Source: DASQBT01 sp963746955 (GTDB lineage: Bacteria; Pseudomonadota; Gammaproteobacteria; Burkholderiales; Thiobacillaceae). From it: a DNA stretch of 64,000 nt. The notes beneath the pieces are model-generated. The model was given only the letters and a program-made list of their open reading frames with translations, ran no database searches and was not told where the DNA came from. The first letter of the stretch is position 1, and each line of letters starts with the position of its first letter. Of this stretch, positions 1-8,719 are shown piece after piece. The stretch lies in the NCBI GenBank assembly GCA_963746955.1, contig CAVVDR010000009.1:62001-126000 (forward strand). The letters run 5' to 3'. Both the position numbers and the translations under genes were made by a program.

Positions 1-230
1 TCCTTTTGCGCGGCAAGAAAATCAACAAAGTGAAACGCCAATGCACAGCCGGCCAGGACGCCACCGTACGCCCACGACAGCGGCGCCGGGAAACCTGCGA
101 TGCGCCCCCATTCGAAGCCAGCCAGGGCAACTGCCAGCGCGACCAGCGTCGCCCACAGCCCCGCCGGCGCCCAGAAAAGGATGGGCAAAAACAAGGCCAG
201 CAGCGTGCCCGCAGTGATCAGCCTAAGCAC
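1..230 (-). CDS. cdsA: Phosphatidate cytidylyltransferase, N-terminal part (runs off the window)
   Basis: Only the first 76 codons are visible; the gene continues beyond base 1. The product would convert phosphatidate and CTP to CDP-diacylglycerol in the inner membrane. The visible part begins with LRLITAGTLLALFLPILF and continues with a second hydrophobic stretch and an EWGR motif, which matches the start of CdsA (first membrane helices). I chose the GTG at 230, which has AAGGA just upstream and overlaps the uppS stop by 8 bases, so translation is probably coupled. Order uppS-cdsA is the usual one. The family call rests on a short segment plus gene order. Confidence 0.72.
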   Translation of the reverse strand, partial: MLRLITAGTLLALFLPILFWAPAGLWATLVALAVALAGFEWGRIAGFPAPLSWAYGGVLAGCALAFHFVDFLAAQK

Positions 231-984
231 CGGTTTCCTTCTGGCTTTGCGCCAACTGTTCGCTGGTGCGTCCGAAGCGCCGTTCGCGCTTGTGATAGGA
301 AGCAATCGCCTTATCCAGGCTGGTAGCATCAAAATCGGGCCACAGTGTGTCGGTAAAGTACAGCTCGGTATATGCCAGCTGCCAGAGCAGAAAATTGCTG
401 ATGCGCCTTTCCCCCCCTGTGCGGATGAAAAGATCGGGCTCAGGCGCATCGGCCAGGCATAAATGGGCAGCAAGATCGGCTTCGCCTACCCGCCCTTGAT
501 GCCCCGAATCGAGCAAACGGTTAACCGCCTGCAGCACATCCCAGCGTCCACCGTAGTTTGCCGCAATGTTAAGCACCAACCGGGTGTTGCGCTTCGTGCG
601 GGTCTCCGCTTCGGCAATCAGCTGTCTTATGGCGGGGCCGAAGGCATCGATCTCGCCGATCACGCGGAACCGGATGCCGTTCTTGTGCAGTTTGGCCACT
701 TCGCTTTTCAGCGCGCGCATGAACAACTCCATCAGCAGCGAAACTTCCTCGTGCGGCCGGCGCCAGTTCTCCGAACTGAAAGCAAACAGGGTCAGTTGTT
801 CAACACCCCGCTCGGCACAGGCCTTGACAATGGTGCGCACCGATTCAACCCCTTTCTTGTGTCCGGCAATGCGCGGCAGCATGCGCTTCTTGGCCCAGCG
901 GCCATTGCCGTCCATAATGATCGCAATGTGGCGCGGTACCTCGTATACCTCGGGAATGATGGTGGTTGAGCTCTTGAAAATCAT
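223..984 (-). CDS. uppS: Undecaprenyl diphosphate synthase
   Basis: Cytoplasmic cis-prenyltransferase that extends farnesyl diphosphate with isopentenyl units to make the C55 carrier lipid for peptidoglycan. The 253-residue product has the signature HIAIIMDGNGRWA near residues 19-31, with catalytic Asp25, and the C-terminal diphosphate-binding stretch RTGGERRISN. Length is normal for the family. It lies between frr and cdsA, which follows with an 8-base overlap. The start is the ATG opening MIFKSST; its ribosome binding site is weak, so the exact start is slightly uncertain. Confidence 0.95.
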   Translation of the reverse strand: MIFKSSTTIIPEVYEVPRHIAIIMDGNGRWAKKRMLPRIAGHKKGVESVRTIVKACAERGVEQLTLFAFSSENWRRPHEEVSLLMELFMRALKSEVAKLHKNGIRFRVIGEIDAFGPAIRQLIAEAETRTKRNTRLVLNIAANYGGRWDVLQAVNRLLDSGHQGRVGEADLAAHLCLADAPEPDLFIRTGGERRISNFLLWQLAYTELYFTDTLWPDFDATSLDKAIASYHKRERRFGRTSEQLAQSQKETGA

Positions 985-1119
985 CGGGCAGTAAATCTTG
1001 CTGCCCCAGGGGAAACGTCGCGCGAGCGCCGCTTCCCTCGCCCGTGTGGGGGTCGGGAGGGAACATTCAGGGAGGACGCGACGATCATGATGACGGAGCG
1101 GCGTGTAGCGTCATGACCG

Positions 1120-1689
1120 TTAGACGGTCATCAGTTCCGCTTCCTTGGTAGCCAGAGCCTTGTCGATTTCGGCGATGAACCAGTCGGTCAGTTTTTGCAC
1201 ATCCTCCTGCGCCCGGCGTTCCTCGTCCTCGCTGGCGGACTTGGTCTTGACCATTTCCTTCAGCGCCGTATTGGCATCGCGGCGAATGTTGCGCACCGCC
1301 ACGCGGGCGCTTTCGGCTTCCACCCTGACGACCTTGGTCAGATCGCGGCGGCGCTCTTCGGTCAGCGCAGGCATGGGAACGCGGATCACGTCGCCCTGGG
1401 TGGCCGGATTAAGACCCAGATCAGCCTCGCGTATGGCCTTGTCCACCTTGCCGACCAAGTTCTTTTCCCAAGGCTGCACACCAAGAGTACGGCTGTCGAT
1501 GAGTGACACATTGGCAACCTGCGGAATCGGGGTGGGGTTGCCGTAATAATCCACCAGCACATGGTCAAGGATTCCGGTGTGGGCCCGCCCGGTGCGCACC
1601 TTGCCCAAGTCGGCCCTCAAGGCCTCCAGCGTCTTCTGCATCTTGGCTTCGGTCGATCTTTTAACATCGGCTATGGTTTGGTCCGCCAT
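1120..1689 (-). CDS. frr: Ribosome recycling factor
   Basis: Splits post-termination ribosomes together with EF-G. The product is 189 residues, close to the usual 185, opens with MADQTIADVKRS and has the conserved R-T-G-R-A-H segment near residues 32-37 and the family pattern VRVPMPALTEERR in the middle. A strong AAGGAGAG ribosome binding site precedes the ATG. It follows pyrH by 11 bases in the translation operon rpsB-tsf-pyrH-frr. About 135 bases separate it from uppS, in which I see no gene. Confidence 0.97.
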   Translation of the reverse strand: MADQTIADVKRSTEAKMQKTLEALRADLGKVRTGRAHTGILDHVLVDYYGNPTPIPQVANVSLIDSRTLGVQPWEKNLVGKVDKAIREADLGLNPATQGDVIRVPMPALTEERRRDLTKVVRVEAESARVAVRNIRRDANTALKEMVKTKSASEDEERRAQEDVQKLTDWFIAEIDKALATKEAELMTV

Positions 1690-1700
1690 TGTCGCTCTCC

Positions 1701-2420
1701 TTAACTCACGGTCACCCGGGTGCCTTCATCCTCGCCCGATACCACACGCCTCAATGCGCCCGCCTTGAAAAGGCTGAACACGCCCAGTGGCATGTGGTTA
1801 TCCCGGCACAAGGCCAAGGCGGTTGCATCCATAACCTGGAGCTTGTCCTGGATGGCGCGATCGAAGCTCAGTTGAGCATAGCGCGTTGCAGCCGGATTCT
1901 TTATCGGGTCGTCGTTGTAGACACCGTCCACCTTGGTGGCCTTGAGCACGATATCCGCGCCCATCTCCATGCCGCGCAGCGCCGCCGCGGTATCAGTGGT
2001 AAAGAAAGGATTGCCGGTGCCGGCGCCAAAAATGACGATCTTGCCTTCTTCCAGGTAGCGCAACGCCTTGCCACGAATGTAGGGCTCGGCCACCTGCTCC
2101 AGGTTCAAGGCCGACTGTACCCTGGATTCCAGTCCGGCGCGGCGCATGGCTTCCTGCAACGCAAGCGCATTCATGACGGTGGCCAGCATGCCCATGTAAT
2201 CGGCAGTCGCCCGGTCCATCCCGGCTGCCCCCAGCGACACGCCGCGAAAAATATTGCCGCCTCCGATCACCACGGCAATCTGCACGCCCATTTCGGCAAC
2301 CTCCTTGATCTGGGCAACAATACCGTCCAGGGTTTCACGGTTGATGCCATAGCTGTCCGACCCCATCAGGGCCTCGCCGGACAGCTTGAGCAGGATACGC
2401 TTGTAGACCGGCTTGGCCAC
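1701..2420 (-). CDS. pyrH: UMP kinase
   Basis: Phosphorylates UMP to UDP with ATP; hexameric enzyme of the amino-acid kinase fold. The 239-residue product begins AKPVYKRILLKLSGEAL and contains the IAVVIGGGNIFRG nucleotide-binding stretch and the GTGNPFFTTDTAA motif typical of bacterial PyrH. The start codon is GTG, only 2 bases after the tsf stop, so translation is likely coupled to tsf. Length and neighbours are those of the standard operon. Confidence 0.97.
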   Translation of the reverse strand: MAKPVYKRILLKLSGEALMGSDSYGINRETLDGIVAQIKEVAEMGVQIAVVIGGGNIFRGVSLGAAGMDRATADYMGMLATVMNALALQEAMRRAGLESRVQSALNLEQVAEPYIRGKALRYLEEGKIVIFGAGTGNPFFTTDTAAALRGMEMGADIVLKATKVDGVYNDDPIKNPAATRYAQLSFDRAIQDKLQVMDATALALCRDNHMPLGVFSLFKAGALRRVVSGEDEGTRVTVS

Positions 2421-2422
2421 AA

Positions 2423-3304
2423 TCAGGCCTTGGCTGCCTGGGCCATCACTTCCGCAACGAAGTCATCCTTTTTCTTCTCAATCCCCTCGCCCACAATGTA
2501 CAGGGCGAAACCGTTGACCGTCGCGCCTTTGGCCTTGAGCAGCTGCTCGATGGTCTGCTTATCGTCCTTGACGAAAGGCTGGCCCAGCAGGGTGACTTCC
2601 TTAAGATACTTGGCCACCGCGCCCTCCACCATCTTGGCAACGATTTCCGCCGGCTTGCCGGATTCGGCCGCCTTCTGGCTGGCCACCGAGCGTTCCTTTT
2701 CGATCAGCTCGGCAGGCACGTTGTCACGCGCCAGGGAAACGGGCTTGGTCGCGGCAATATGCATGGCCAAATCCTTTCCTAGTTGTTCATCGCCACCGCT
2801 CACATCCACCAGCACGCCGATCTTGGCACCGCCGTGCACGTAGCTGCTCAGCCTGCCCTTGGCCTCTATCCGTGTGAAGCGGCGCAGACTCATGTTTTCC
2901 CCAATCCGGCCCACCAGTTCCGTGCGAATCTGTTCCACCGCCTTTCCGTTGAGCATGAGCGCGGACAGTATCGCAATGTCCGCCGGGTTGTTGCTCACGA
3001 TCAGGCCGGCCAGGTCCCTGGCAAACGCCAGGAACTCATTGTTCTTGGCGACGAAATCGGTTTCGCAGTTGACTTCGATCATGGCGCCGCGCCTGCCGTC
3101 GGCGTCGATCCGAATGCCAACCACGCCTTCCGCAGCGATCCGGCCTGCGGCCTTGCTGGCCTTGTTGCCAAACCTGACGCGCAGTATTTCCTCAGCCCTG
3201 GCCATATCACCCTCCGCCTCGTTCAGAGCCTTCTTGCAATCCATCATTGGCGCATCAGTCCGTTCACGCAGTTCTTTCACCATGCCGGCGGAAATTTCAG
3301 CCAT
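2423..3304 (-). CDS. tsf: Translation elongation factor Ts
   Basis: Guanine-nucleotide exchange factor for EF-Tu. The 293-residue product has the N-terminal helical domain with RTDAPMMDCKKAL near residues 15-27 and the core signature CETDFVAKN near residue 80, and the normal C-terminal coiled region. A clear ribosome binding site (GGAGCAAG) precedes the ATG. Between rpsB and tsf lies a strong hairpin (3344-3365) that may reduce read-through, as expected because S2 and EF-Ts are needed at different levels. Confidence 0.97.
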   Translation of the reverse strand: MAEISAGMVKELRERTDAPMMDCKKALNEAEGDMARAEEILRVRFGNKASKAAGRIAAEGVVGIRIDADGRRGAMIEVNCETDFVAKNNEFLAFARDLAGLIVSNNPADIAILSALMLNGKAVEQIRTELVGRIGENMSLRRFTRIEAKGRLSSYVHGGAKIGVLVDVSGGDEQLGKDLAMHIAATKPVSLARDNVPAELIEKERSVASQKAAESGKPAEIVAKMVEGAVAKYLKEVTLLGQPFVKDDKQTIEQLLKAKGATVNGFALYIVGEGIEKKKDDFVAEVMAQAAKA

Positions 3305-3343
3305 TTCTTGCTCCTAAGTTTCAAAACGCTTGGGTCACGCGAA

Positions 3344-3365
3344 AAGAGGGGCTCGCGCCCCTCTT
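3344..3365 (-). terminator. Hairpin with short U-run between rpsB and tsf (attenuator candidate)
   Basis: On the minus strand the sequence reads AAGAGGGGC, a GCGA tetraloop, GCCCCTC and then TTTTCG. This gives a stem of at least 7 GC-rich pairs with a short U-run, so partial termination is likely. Its position between rpsB and tsf fits an attenuator that lowers tsf transcription relative to rpsB. Activity is inferred. Confidence 0.55.
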
Positions 3366-3385
3366 GCGGATACTGACCCGACTCA

Positions 3386-4123
3386 TCACTCCGCCGTGGG
3401 CGTTTCCGCCTCTTCGACAAACTCGTCCGCGGTCACGATCTCCTGGATGATGTGGGCGCGGCCTTCCAGCACGGCGTCGGCCACCCCGCGCGCGTACAGG
3501 CGGATGGCGCGGCTTGAGTCATCATTGCCGGGAATCACGTAATCGACACCTTCCGGACTGTTGTTGGTGTCGACAACACCGATCACCGGGATGCCCAGCT
3601 TGCGGGCCTCGGTAATGGCGCCCTTCTGATAGCCCACATCGATTACGAACAGAGCATCGGGCAGGCCGCCCATATCGCGGATGCCATGCAGGCTGCGGTT
3701 TAGCTTATCCACTTCCCGCTCCAGCATCAGGGCTTCCTTCTTGGACAACTTGCCCGCTTCCGCCAGCGCCGCCTCCGTATCCTTGAGGCGCTTGACCGAC
3801 AGCTTGACAGTCTTGAAGTTGGTCAACATGCCGCCCAACCAGCGATGACTGACATAGGGCATGCCGGCACGCGCTGCTTCCTCGGCGACAATTTCGCGCG
3901 CCTGGCGTTTGGTGCCGACAAACAAGATGGTGCCCTTGTTGGAGGCCAGTTGATGCACGAACTTCATCGCTTCCTCGAACAGCGGGAGGGATTTTTCCAG
4001 GTTGACGATGTGAATCTTATTGCGATGGCCGAAAATGTAGGGGGCCATCTTGGGATTCCAGTAACGAGTCTGGTGGCCGAAATGAACACCGGCCTCCAGC
4101 ATTTGACGCATGGTCACGGACAT
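3386..4123 (-). CDS. rpsB: 30S ribosomal protein S2
   Basis: Ribosomal protein uS2, 245 residues from the chosen start. It begins MSVTMRQMLEAGVHFGHQTR, followed by WNPKMAPYIFGHRNKIHI, both hallmark S2 sequences. The frame is open further upstream, but the ATG at 4123 has AAGGAAGTT as ribosome binding site and matches the family start; the upstream 26 codons are read as leader. First gene of the operon with tsf, pyrH, frr, uppS and cdsA. Confidence 0.97.
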   Translation of the reverse strand: MSVTMRQMLEAGVHFGHQTRYWNPKMAPYIFGHRNKIHIVNLEKSLPLFEEAMKFVHQLASNKGTILFVGTKRQAREIVAEEAARAGMPYVSHRWLGGMLTNFKTVKLSVKRLKDTEAALAEAGKLSKKEALMLEREVDKLNRSLHGIRDMGGLPDALFVIDVGYQKGAITEARKLGIPVIGVVDTNNSPEGVDYVIPGNDDSSRAIRLYARGVADAVLEGRAHIIQEIVTADEFVEEAETPTAE

Positions 4124-4162
4124 ATAACTTCCTTCTGCAAAGGTTGAGCTTCCACCCGCCAA

Positions 4163-4183
4163 GCGCCGCAAGCTGCGCGGCGC
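4163..4183 (-). promoter_or_regulatory. Stem-loop in the rpsB leader, candidate S2 autoregulatory element
   Basis: Within the roughly 120-base leader between the predicted promoter and rpsB there is a 7-pair stem, GCGCCGC and GCGGCGC, around a 7-base loop, flanked by GGGTG and GGGTGG tracts. Autogenous control of rpsB by S2 through the leader is established in enterobacteria. That this hairpin does the same job is inference. Confidence 0.3.
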
Positions 4184-4249
4184 ACCCTTGGTTCCATCCA
4201 TGATGGAGCGGGTGTGTGAATTTGTTCGGACGAATCTGAACAGTCCGCT

Positions 4250-4279
4250 ATATTAGCTTAATTAAGCCCTTCTTTTCAA
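4250..4279 (-). promoter_or_regulatory. Sigma-70 promoter for the rpsB operon
   Basis: Minus strand: TTGAAA (4274-4279) and TAATAT (4250-4255) separated by 18 bases, with an AT-rich spacer. It would start transcription about 120 bases before the rpsB ATG. Both boxes are close to consensus. Confidence 0.65.
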
Positions 4280-4618
4280 GGCGAAATTCGGCCAAGAAGC
4301 CGCACCTGGGTTAACTTGGAGTTCGTCGTTAGGGAAACAGTGCCCAGTTCAACAGATCCGATGGCGCCGGCAGCCTGAACCAGGTCACGTCGTCTTGAGT
4401 CCTCAGTTGATTTGCCGGCTGCCCCGAAGTTCAATCGTCCGGATCAAGTTCCGCCTTTCTTCGCAATGCTTGAGCAGCTCGCATGTTCTGGCGCTGACCA
4501 TTGCGGCGTTGATTACGTCGGATAATTGCAAGTTCGTGAGACCAACAAGGCGATATGCCAAAAGCATAGCCGCCGGCCCGTCGATCGAGGCGCAGGCGTT
4601 AAAATACTTATTTGTTTG
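4280..4618. other. Intergenic stretch between the rpsB operon and map
   Basis: Divergent promoter region with no gene I can support. A TAAAAT box at about 4601 would start map transcription only a few bases before its first ATG, giving a very short leader, but no convincing -35 box is seen. On the minus strand a 54-codon frame (MLLAYRLVGL..., about 4403-4567) is open but has no ribosome binding site and no recognised family. Confidence 0.5.
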
Positions 4619-5434
4619 ATGAGCAATTCCATGCCCGTTGGCGTAAAAACCCCTGAGGAAGTCGAAAGAATGCGCGTCGCCGGGCGGCTGGGCGCCGAGC
4701 TGCTCGACTTCATCACGCCCCACGTCAAGGTCGGTGTCACGACGGACGAGCTCGATCGCCTGTGCCATGACTACATGGTAAATGTGCAACACACCATTCC
4801 CGCACCGCTCAATTATGCGCCGCCCGGCCATGCGCCCTACCCCAGGTCAATATGTACATCGATCAACCATCAGGTGTGTCATGGGGTGCCCGGCGACCGC
4901 AAGCTGAAAAACGGTGACATCGTCAATATCGACGTCACGGTCATCAAGGATGGCTGGCACGGTGACACCTCGCGGATGTTCTTTGTCGGCGAACCGTCGA
5001 TCCAGGCGCGCAGGCTCGTACAAGTCACCTACGAAGCCATGTGGGCGGGGATCACTGGAGTCGGGCCGGGTGTCCAGCTGGGGGACATCGGGCACCGCAT
5101 CCAGACGTATGCTGAAGGCAATGGCTATTCCGTGGTGCGGGAATTCTGCGGCCATGGCATCGGCCGGAGATTCCATGAAGATCCGCAAGTCCTGCACTAT
5201 GGCAGGCCGGGCACCGGACTCGTCCTCCAGCAGGGCATGACTTTCACCATCGAGCCCATGATCAACGCTGGCAAGAAGGACATCCGCCAGTTGGCCGACG
5301 GTTGGACCATCGTAACCAAGGACCACAGCCTGTCCGCCCAGTGGGAACATACTGTTCTGGTCACCGATGCCGGCTACGAGGTGCTGACCCTGTCGGCCGG
5401 CAGCCCCGCCCCGCCCACCCTTCCGCCAAGATGA
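4619..5434 (+). CDS. map: Methionine aminopeptidase, type I
   Basis: Removes the initiator methionine from nascent proteins; dinuclear-metal enzyme. The product (271 residues from MSNSMPVGV) has the expected metal ligands in IDVTVIKDGWHGDTS, the CGHGIGRRFHEDP stretch, TFTIEPMI and the terminal WEHTVLVT. Two ATGs (4619 and 4631) are possible starts; the second gives MPVGVKTPEEVERMR, also typical. The stop codon overlaps the glnD start (ATGA), so the two are one operon. The C-terminal tail is proline-rich and slightly longer than usual. Confidence 0.95.
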   Translation: MSNSMPVGVKTPEEVERMRVAGRLGAELLDFITPHVKVGVTTDELDRLCHDYMVNVQHTIPAPLNYAPPGHAPYPRSICTSINHQVCHGVPGDRKLKNGDIVNIDVTVIKDGWHGDTSRMFFVGEPSIQARRLVQVTYEAMWAGITGVGPGVQLGDIGHRIQTYAEGNGYSVVREFCGHGIGRRFHEDPQVLHYGRPGTGLVLQQGMTFTIEPMINAGKKDIRQLADGWTIVTKDHSLSAQWEHTVLVTDAGYEVLTLSAGSPAPPTLPPR

Positions 5435-7992
5435 TCGCGTCCGCGCAGGCGACGCCGCATGCCGCCCTCCGGGCGCGACTGAAGGAGGGCCGCGACGAGT
5501 TGACGCGACAATTTCTTGCCCGGCCACGGCCCCGAACTTACCTGCGCCAGCATGCCCGGCTGGTGGATCAGCTGCTGCAGGAATTGAGCGCACAACTCCT
5601 GCCCCCGCACATGGCGGTGCTTGCGGTGGGAGGCTATGGACGCGGAGAACTCTATCCCGCCTCGGATGTGGATGTGCTGCTGCTGCTTGCGGCTGAGCCA
5701 GGCGGCACAGACCAGGCGGCAGTGGAAGCCTGGATCCAGGCGTGCTGGGATGCGGGATTGGAGATCGGCCACAGCGTGCGCACGGTAGGCGACTGCATGG
5801 ACGAGGCTGCGCAGGATATCAGTGTGGAAACTGCCCTGCTGGAGGCGCGTCTGCTGTGGGGCAACCGGGCCTTGCACAAGCTGTTCAGCCAGCGCTTTCA
5901 GGAGCGATTCAAGGCAGGCCGCTTCGTCGAGGCGAAACTGCTGGAGGCCCGCGCCCGCCACATCCGCTTCGAGGACAGCGCCTACAAGCTTGAACCCAAT
6001 GTCAAGGAAAGCCCGGGTGGCCTGCGCGATCTGCAGGTCATCATGTGGCTGGCGCGTGCCGCCGGCGTACCTCCTACCTGGAACGGGCTGGTACGAGCCG
6101 GCCTGCTTGGCCTCGCCGAGGCGCGCCGGATCGCGTCCAAGGAAGCCGCTCTTGCCCTGCTGCGCATCCACCTCCATTTGCTTGCGCGGCGCCGCGAGGA
6201 CCGCCTGGCATTCGACTTTCAAGCTGAACTGGCAGGCCGGATCGGCCTGCCTCCAGCCACCGAAAGACGCGCCAGCGAGCAACTCATGCAGCGCTATTAC
6301 CGGGCTGCCCGGCAGGTCATGCTGATCAATGAAATCCTCTGTCCAGCCCTGCAGCAACTGATTTCCCCGATCAGCCAGCCGTCCCAGCCGATCGACGGCG
6401 AGTTCGTGTTGCGCGGCAACGCGGTCGGCTTGTGCGATCAACAACTCTTTGAGTGCGATCCCACGGCCATCCTGCGCGCCTTTCTGGCCGCCATGCAGCA
6501 CCTGTCGATTCCGGCCTTTGAGGCCGCCGCCTTGCGCGCCCTGGGGCGTGCACATCGCCTGATCGACACCGGCTTTCGTGCCAATCCGAGCAACCTGGCG
6601 ACATTCCTCAACATCCTGCGGCAACCCAACGGAGTGACTTGGGCGCTGCAGGCGATGAGCCGCTACGGCATCCTCGGCCGCTATATTCCCGCCTTCGGCC
6701 GCGTCACCGGGCAAATGCAGCATGACCTGTTTCACGTCTACACCGTGGATGAGCACATCCTGATCGTGCTAAGAAACGTGCGCCGTTTTGCCGTCACCGA
6801 ATTCGCCCACGAATACCCGCTGGCCTCGCGCCTCATCGCCGAATTCGACCGGCCCGAACTGCTCTACCTGGCTGCCCTGTTCCATGACATCGCCAAGGGG
6901 CGGGGCGGCGACCATTCCAAGCTCGGCGGAGTCGACGCGCGCCGCTTTTGCCGCCAGCACGGTTTGCCCCGGGAAGACAGCGAACTGGTGGCGTGGCTGG
7001 TGCAGGAGCACTTGTCCCTATCGCGCACGGCGCAAAAGGAAGACCTGAGCGACCCGGATGTCATCGCCGCATTTGCCGCCAAAGTCGGCACGCCACGGCG
7101 ACTCGCTGCGCTGTACATACTTACGGTGGCAGACATCCGGGGCACCAGCCCCAAGGTCTGGAATGCGTGGAAAGGCAAGTTGCTTGAAGACCTGTACCAT
7201 TCGACCCTCGCCCGTCTGAGCGGGCGCCAGGACGCCAGCGACTACCAAGCCAAACAGAATGAAGCGCGGGTAAAACTGGCTCTCTATGGCATCCGGCCCG
7301 ACGCGGCAGATGAACTGTGGGAGGCCCTGGACGAAAGCTACTTCCTGCGCTTTGAGCCTCAGGAAATTGCCTGGCATGCGCGCATGTTGTGGCAGAAACA
7401 GAATCATCGCGCCGTGGTGGTCAGGGCGCGGCTATCCCCGGTCGGCGAAGGGATGCAGGTGCTCGTCTATTGTCCTGACCAGGAGGACCTGTTTGCCCGC
7501 ATCTGCAGTTTTTTTGCCCGTCACCAGTTCAACGTGGTTGAGGCCAAGATCCATACCACGCGCAACGGTTATGCGCTGGACAGTTTTCAGGTTCTGGACG
7601 ACGCTCAGCGCGATATCCGTTACCGGGACTTTCTTCCGTTTGTCGAGCACGAGTTGGGCCGCGCCCTGGATGCTTCAACTGCCCCGGTCCCGGTGCCTGC
7701 GGCCCGCATATCGCGGCGGCTCAAACATTTTCCCATTCAGCCCCAGGTCGAAATCCGGCCCGACGAACGGGGGCGCTACCACATTTTGTCCATCACCTGC
7801 GGAGATCGGGTAGGGCTGCTGCACAGCATTGCCCAGGTATTCCTGCGCCACGGCATCGATCTATATAGCGCCAAGATCCTGACCCTGGGCGAGCGGGTGG
7901 AAGATCGCTTCCTGATTAGGGGAGACAACCTGGCCAAGCAAAAATCGCTGCTTTCCCTTGAACAGGATCTGTTGGCCGCCTTGAGCGTGTAG
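5431..7992 (+). CDS. glnD: Bifunctional uridylyltransferase/uridylyl-removing enzyme (nitrogen sensor)
   Basis: Senses glutamine and adds or removes UMP on the PII proteins GlnB/GlnK. The product is 853 residues, normal for GlnD. Domains in order: nucleotidyltransferase with GGYGRGEL at 67-74 and acidic pair S-D-V-D at 78-81; helical linker; HD domain with LFHDIAKGRGGDHS near 485; two ACT domains, starting near 675 and 785, which bind glutamine. The frame is open upstream but the start overlapping the map stop (ATGA) is the sensible one. Nothing looks damaged. Confidence 0.95.
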   Translation: MIASAQATPHAALRARLKEGRDELTRQFLARPRPRTYLRQHARLVDQLLQELSAQLLPPHMAVLAVGGYGRGELYPASDVDVLLLLAAEPGGTDQAAVEAWIQACWDAGLEIGHSVRTVGDCMDEAAQDISVETALLEARLLWGNRALHKLFSQRFQERFKAGRFVEAKLLEARARHIRFEDSAYKLEPNVKESPGGLRDLQVIMWLARAAGVPPTWNGLVRAGLLGLAEARRIASKEAALALLRIHLHLLARRREDRLAFDFQAELAGRIGLPPATERRASEQLMQRYYRAARQVMLINEILCPALQQLISPISQPSQPIDGEFVLRGNAVGLCDQQLFECDPTAILRAFLAAMQHLSIPAFEAAALRALGRAHRLIDTGFRANPSNLATFLNILRQPNGVTWALQAMSRYGILGRYIPAFGRVTGQMQHDLFHVYTVDEHILIVLRNVRRFAVTEFAHEYPLASRLIAEFDRPELLYLAALFHDIAKGRGGDHSKLGGVDARRFCRQHGLPREDSELVAWLVQEHLSLSRTAQKEDLSDPDVIAAFAAKVGTPRRLAALYILTVADIRGTSPKVWNAWKGKLLEDLYHSTLARLSGRQDASDYQAKQNEARVKLALYGIRPDAADELWEALDESYFLRFEPQEIAWHARMLWQKQNHRAVVVRARLSPVGEGMQVLVYCPDQEDLFARICSFFARHQFNVVEAKIHTTRNGYALDSFQVLDDAQRDIRYRDFLPFVEHELGRALDASTAPVPVPAARISRRLKHFPIQPQVEIRPDERGRYHILSITCGDRVGLLHSIAQVFLRHGIDLYSAKILTLGERVEDRFLIRGDNLAKQKSLLSLEQDLLAALSV

Positions 7993-7994
7993 AT

Positions 7995-8225
7995 TTAGCC
8001 AGCCGGGCGCGCGTATTCGTCGATGTAGCGGCCGCGGGCAGGCGCTTTGCGTGGTGTAGCGGGCTTCTCGCGGTTGCCGGTGCGGCTTGAGCGAGGCTTT
8101 TCTGCCGCGGGTAGCTGGTGCGAGCGGCGCTGGCCCGGTTTGATGCTGCCCGTGCCTATGATTCCGCCTACCGGTTCTTCGGCAAACCGAAGCGACATCC
8201 AATCGGCGTGTTGTGCTTGTTTCAT
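7995..8225 (-). CDS. Small basic hypothetical protein downstream of the FlaF-like gene
   Basis: I do not recognise this 76-residue product. It opens MKQAQHADWMSLRF, has a Gly-rich VGGIIGTGSIKPGQ segment and a basic, proline-rich second half ending RYIDEYARPAG. There is no signal peptide or membrane helix. It starts 14 bases after the preceding gene on the same strand, so it could be co-transcribed. Its stop lies 2 bases past the end of convergent glnD. The ribosome binding site is weak. It may be real, given the position and the clean end, but it could be chance. Confidence 0.42.
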   Translation of the reverse strand: MKQAQHADWMSLRFAEEPVGGIIGTGSIKPGQRRSHQLPAAEKPRSSRTGNREKPATPRKAPARGRYIDEYARPAG

Positions 8226-8239
8226 CTGCTTGATCCGGT

Positions 8240-8608
8240 TCAGGCCGCCACCGGCCAGTTCTTCAGGCTGGCTGCCAGATTGCGGGTCAGCGCGATCAGC
8301 GGACCCAGTTTGTCCTGCCCTGGCTGCTCGGTAAACTCGCTAAGCTTGCCATCCGCATAGACGGACAGAATAAGCAGGTTTTGCCGTACTTCCAGCGGCA
8401 GGTCCAGATGGTCCATGGCCAGTGCATCCTGCACATCGTGCCAGACGGCATGGTTGGCCTCCATGGCCAGGGCGAGTCGGGCTTCGCAATCCGGCGCCCG
8501 CCAGTTGCTCATGCAGGCCATCAACAGGGCGGCGGCCCCATGCAGGCGCTCAGCATCCACGGGTAACATGGGGTGGGTAAGGGCCGATAAGTTTGGGCTT
8601 GGGTTCAC
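8240..8608 (-). CDS. FlaF-like hypothetical protein
   Basis: Product of 122 residues without signal or membrane segments. The segment EANHAVWHDVQDAL followed by LPLEVRQNLLILSVYADG resembles the FlaF family, where a conserved Trp helix is followed by LP-LR-N-I-I-S-L. FlaF acts in flagellin synthesis in alphaproteobacteria. No flagellar gene is nearby, so function here is open. An alternative is an unrelated helical protein with chance similarity. The start at MNPSPNLSAL has an AACCCCGTG context with no strong ribosome binding site. Confidence 0.55.
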   Translation of the reverse strand: MNPSPNLSALTHPMLPVDAERLHGAAALLMACMSNWRAPDCEARLALAMEANHAVWHDVQDALAMDHLDLPLEVRQNLLILSVYADGKLSEFTEQPGQDKLGPLIALTRNLAASLKNWPVAA

Positions 8609-8719
8609 GGGGTTTTCCTGCTCAATATGCCGCTCTGCGCAGCGTTCAGTACAGTTAGCGGTGCAGAGCAGGCAGCCCTTTAGGCCGTTCGTCAGTCAAG
8701 GCATGGCTCCAGATCACGC

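Noticed and set aside
4403..4831. 142-codon minus-strand frame overlapping the start of map
   Set aside because: It overlaps map and lacks a ribosome binding site; only the 54 codons before map look even slightly protein-like.
5374..6756. 460-codon minus-strand frame opposite glnD
   Set aside because: Antisense shadow of a well-supported gene; high third-position GC keeps such frames open.
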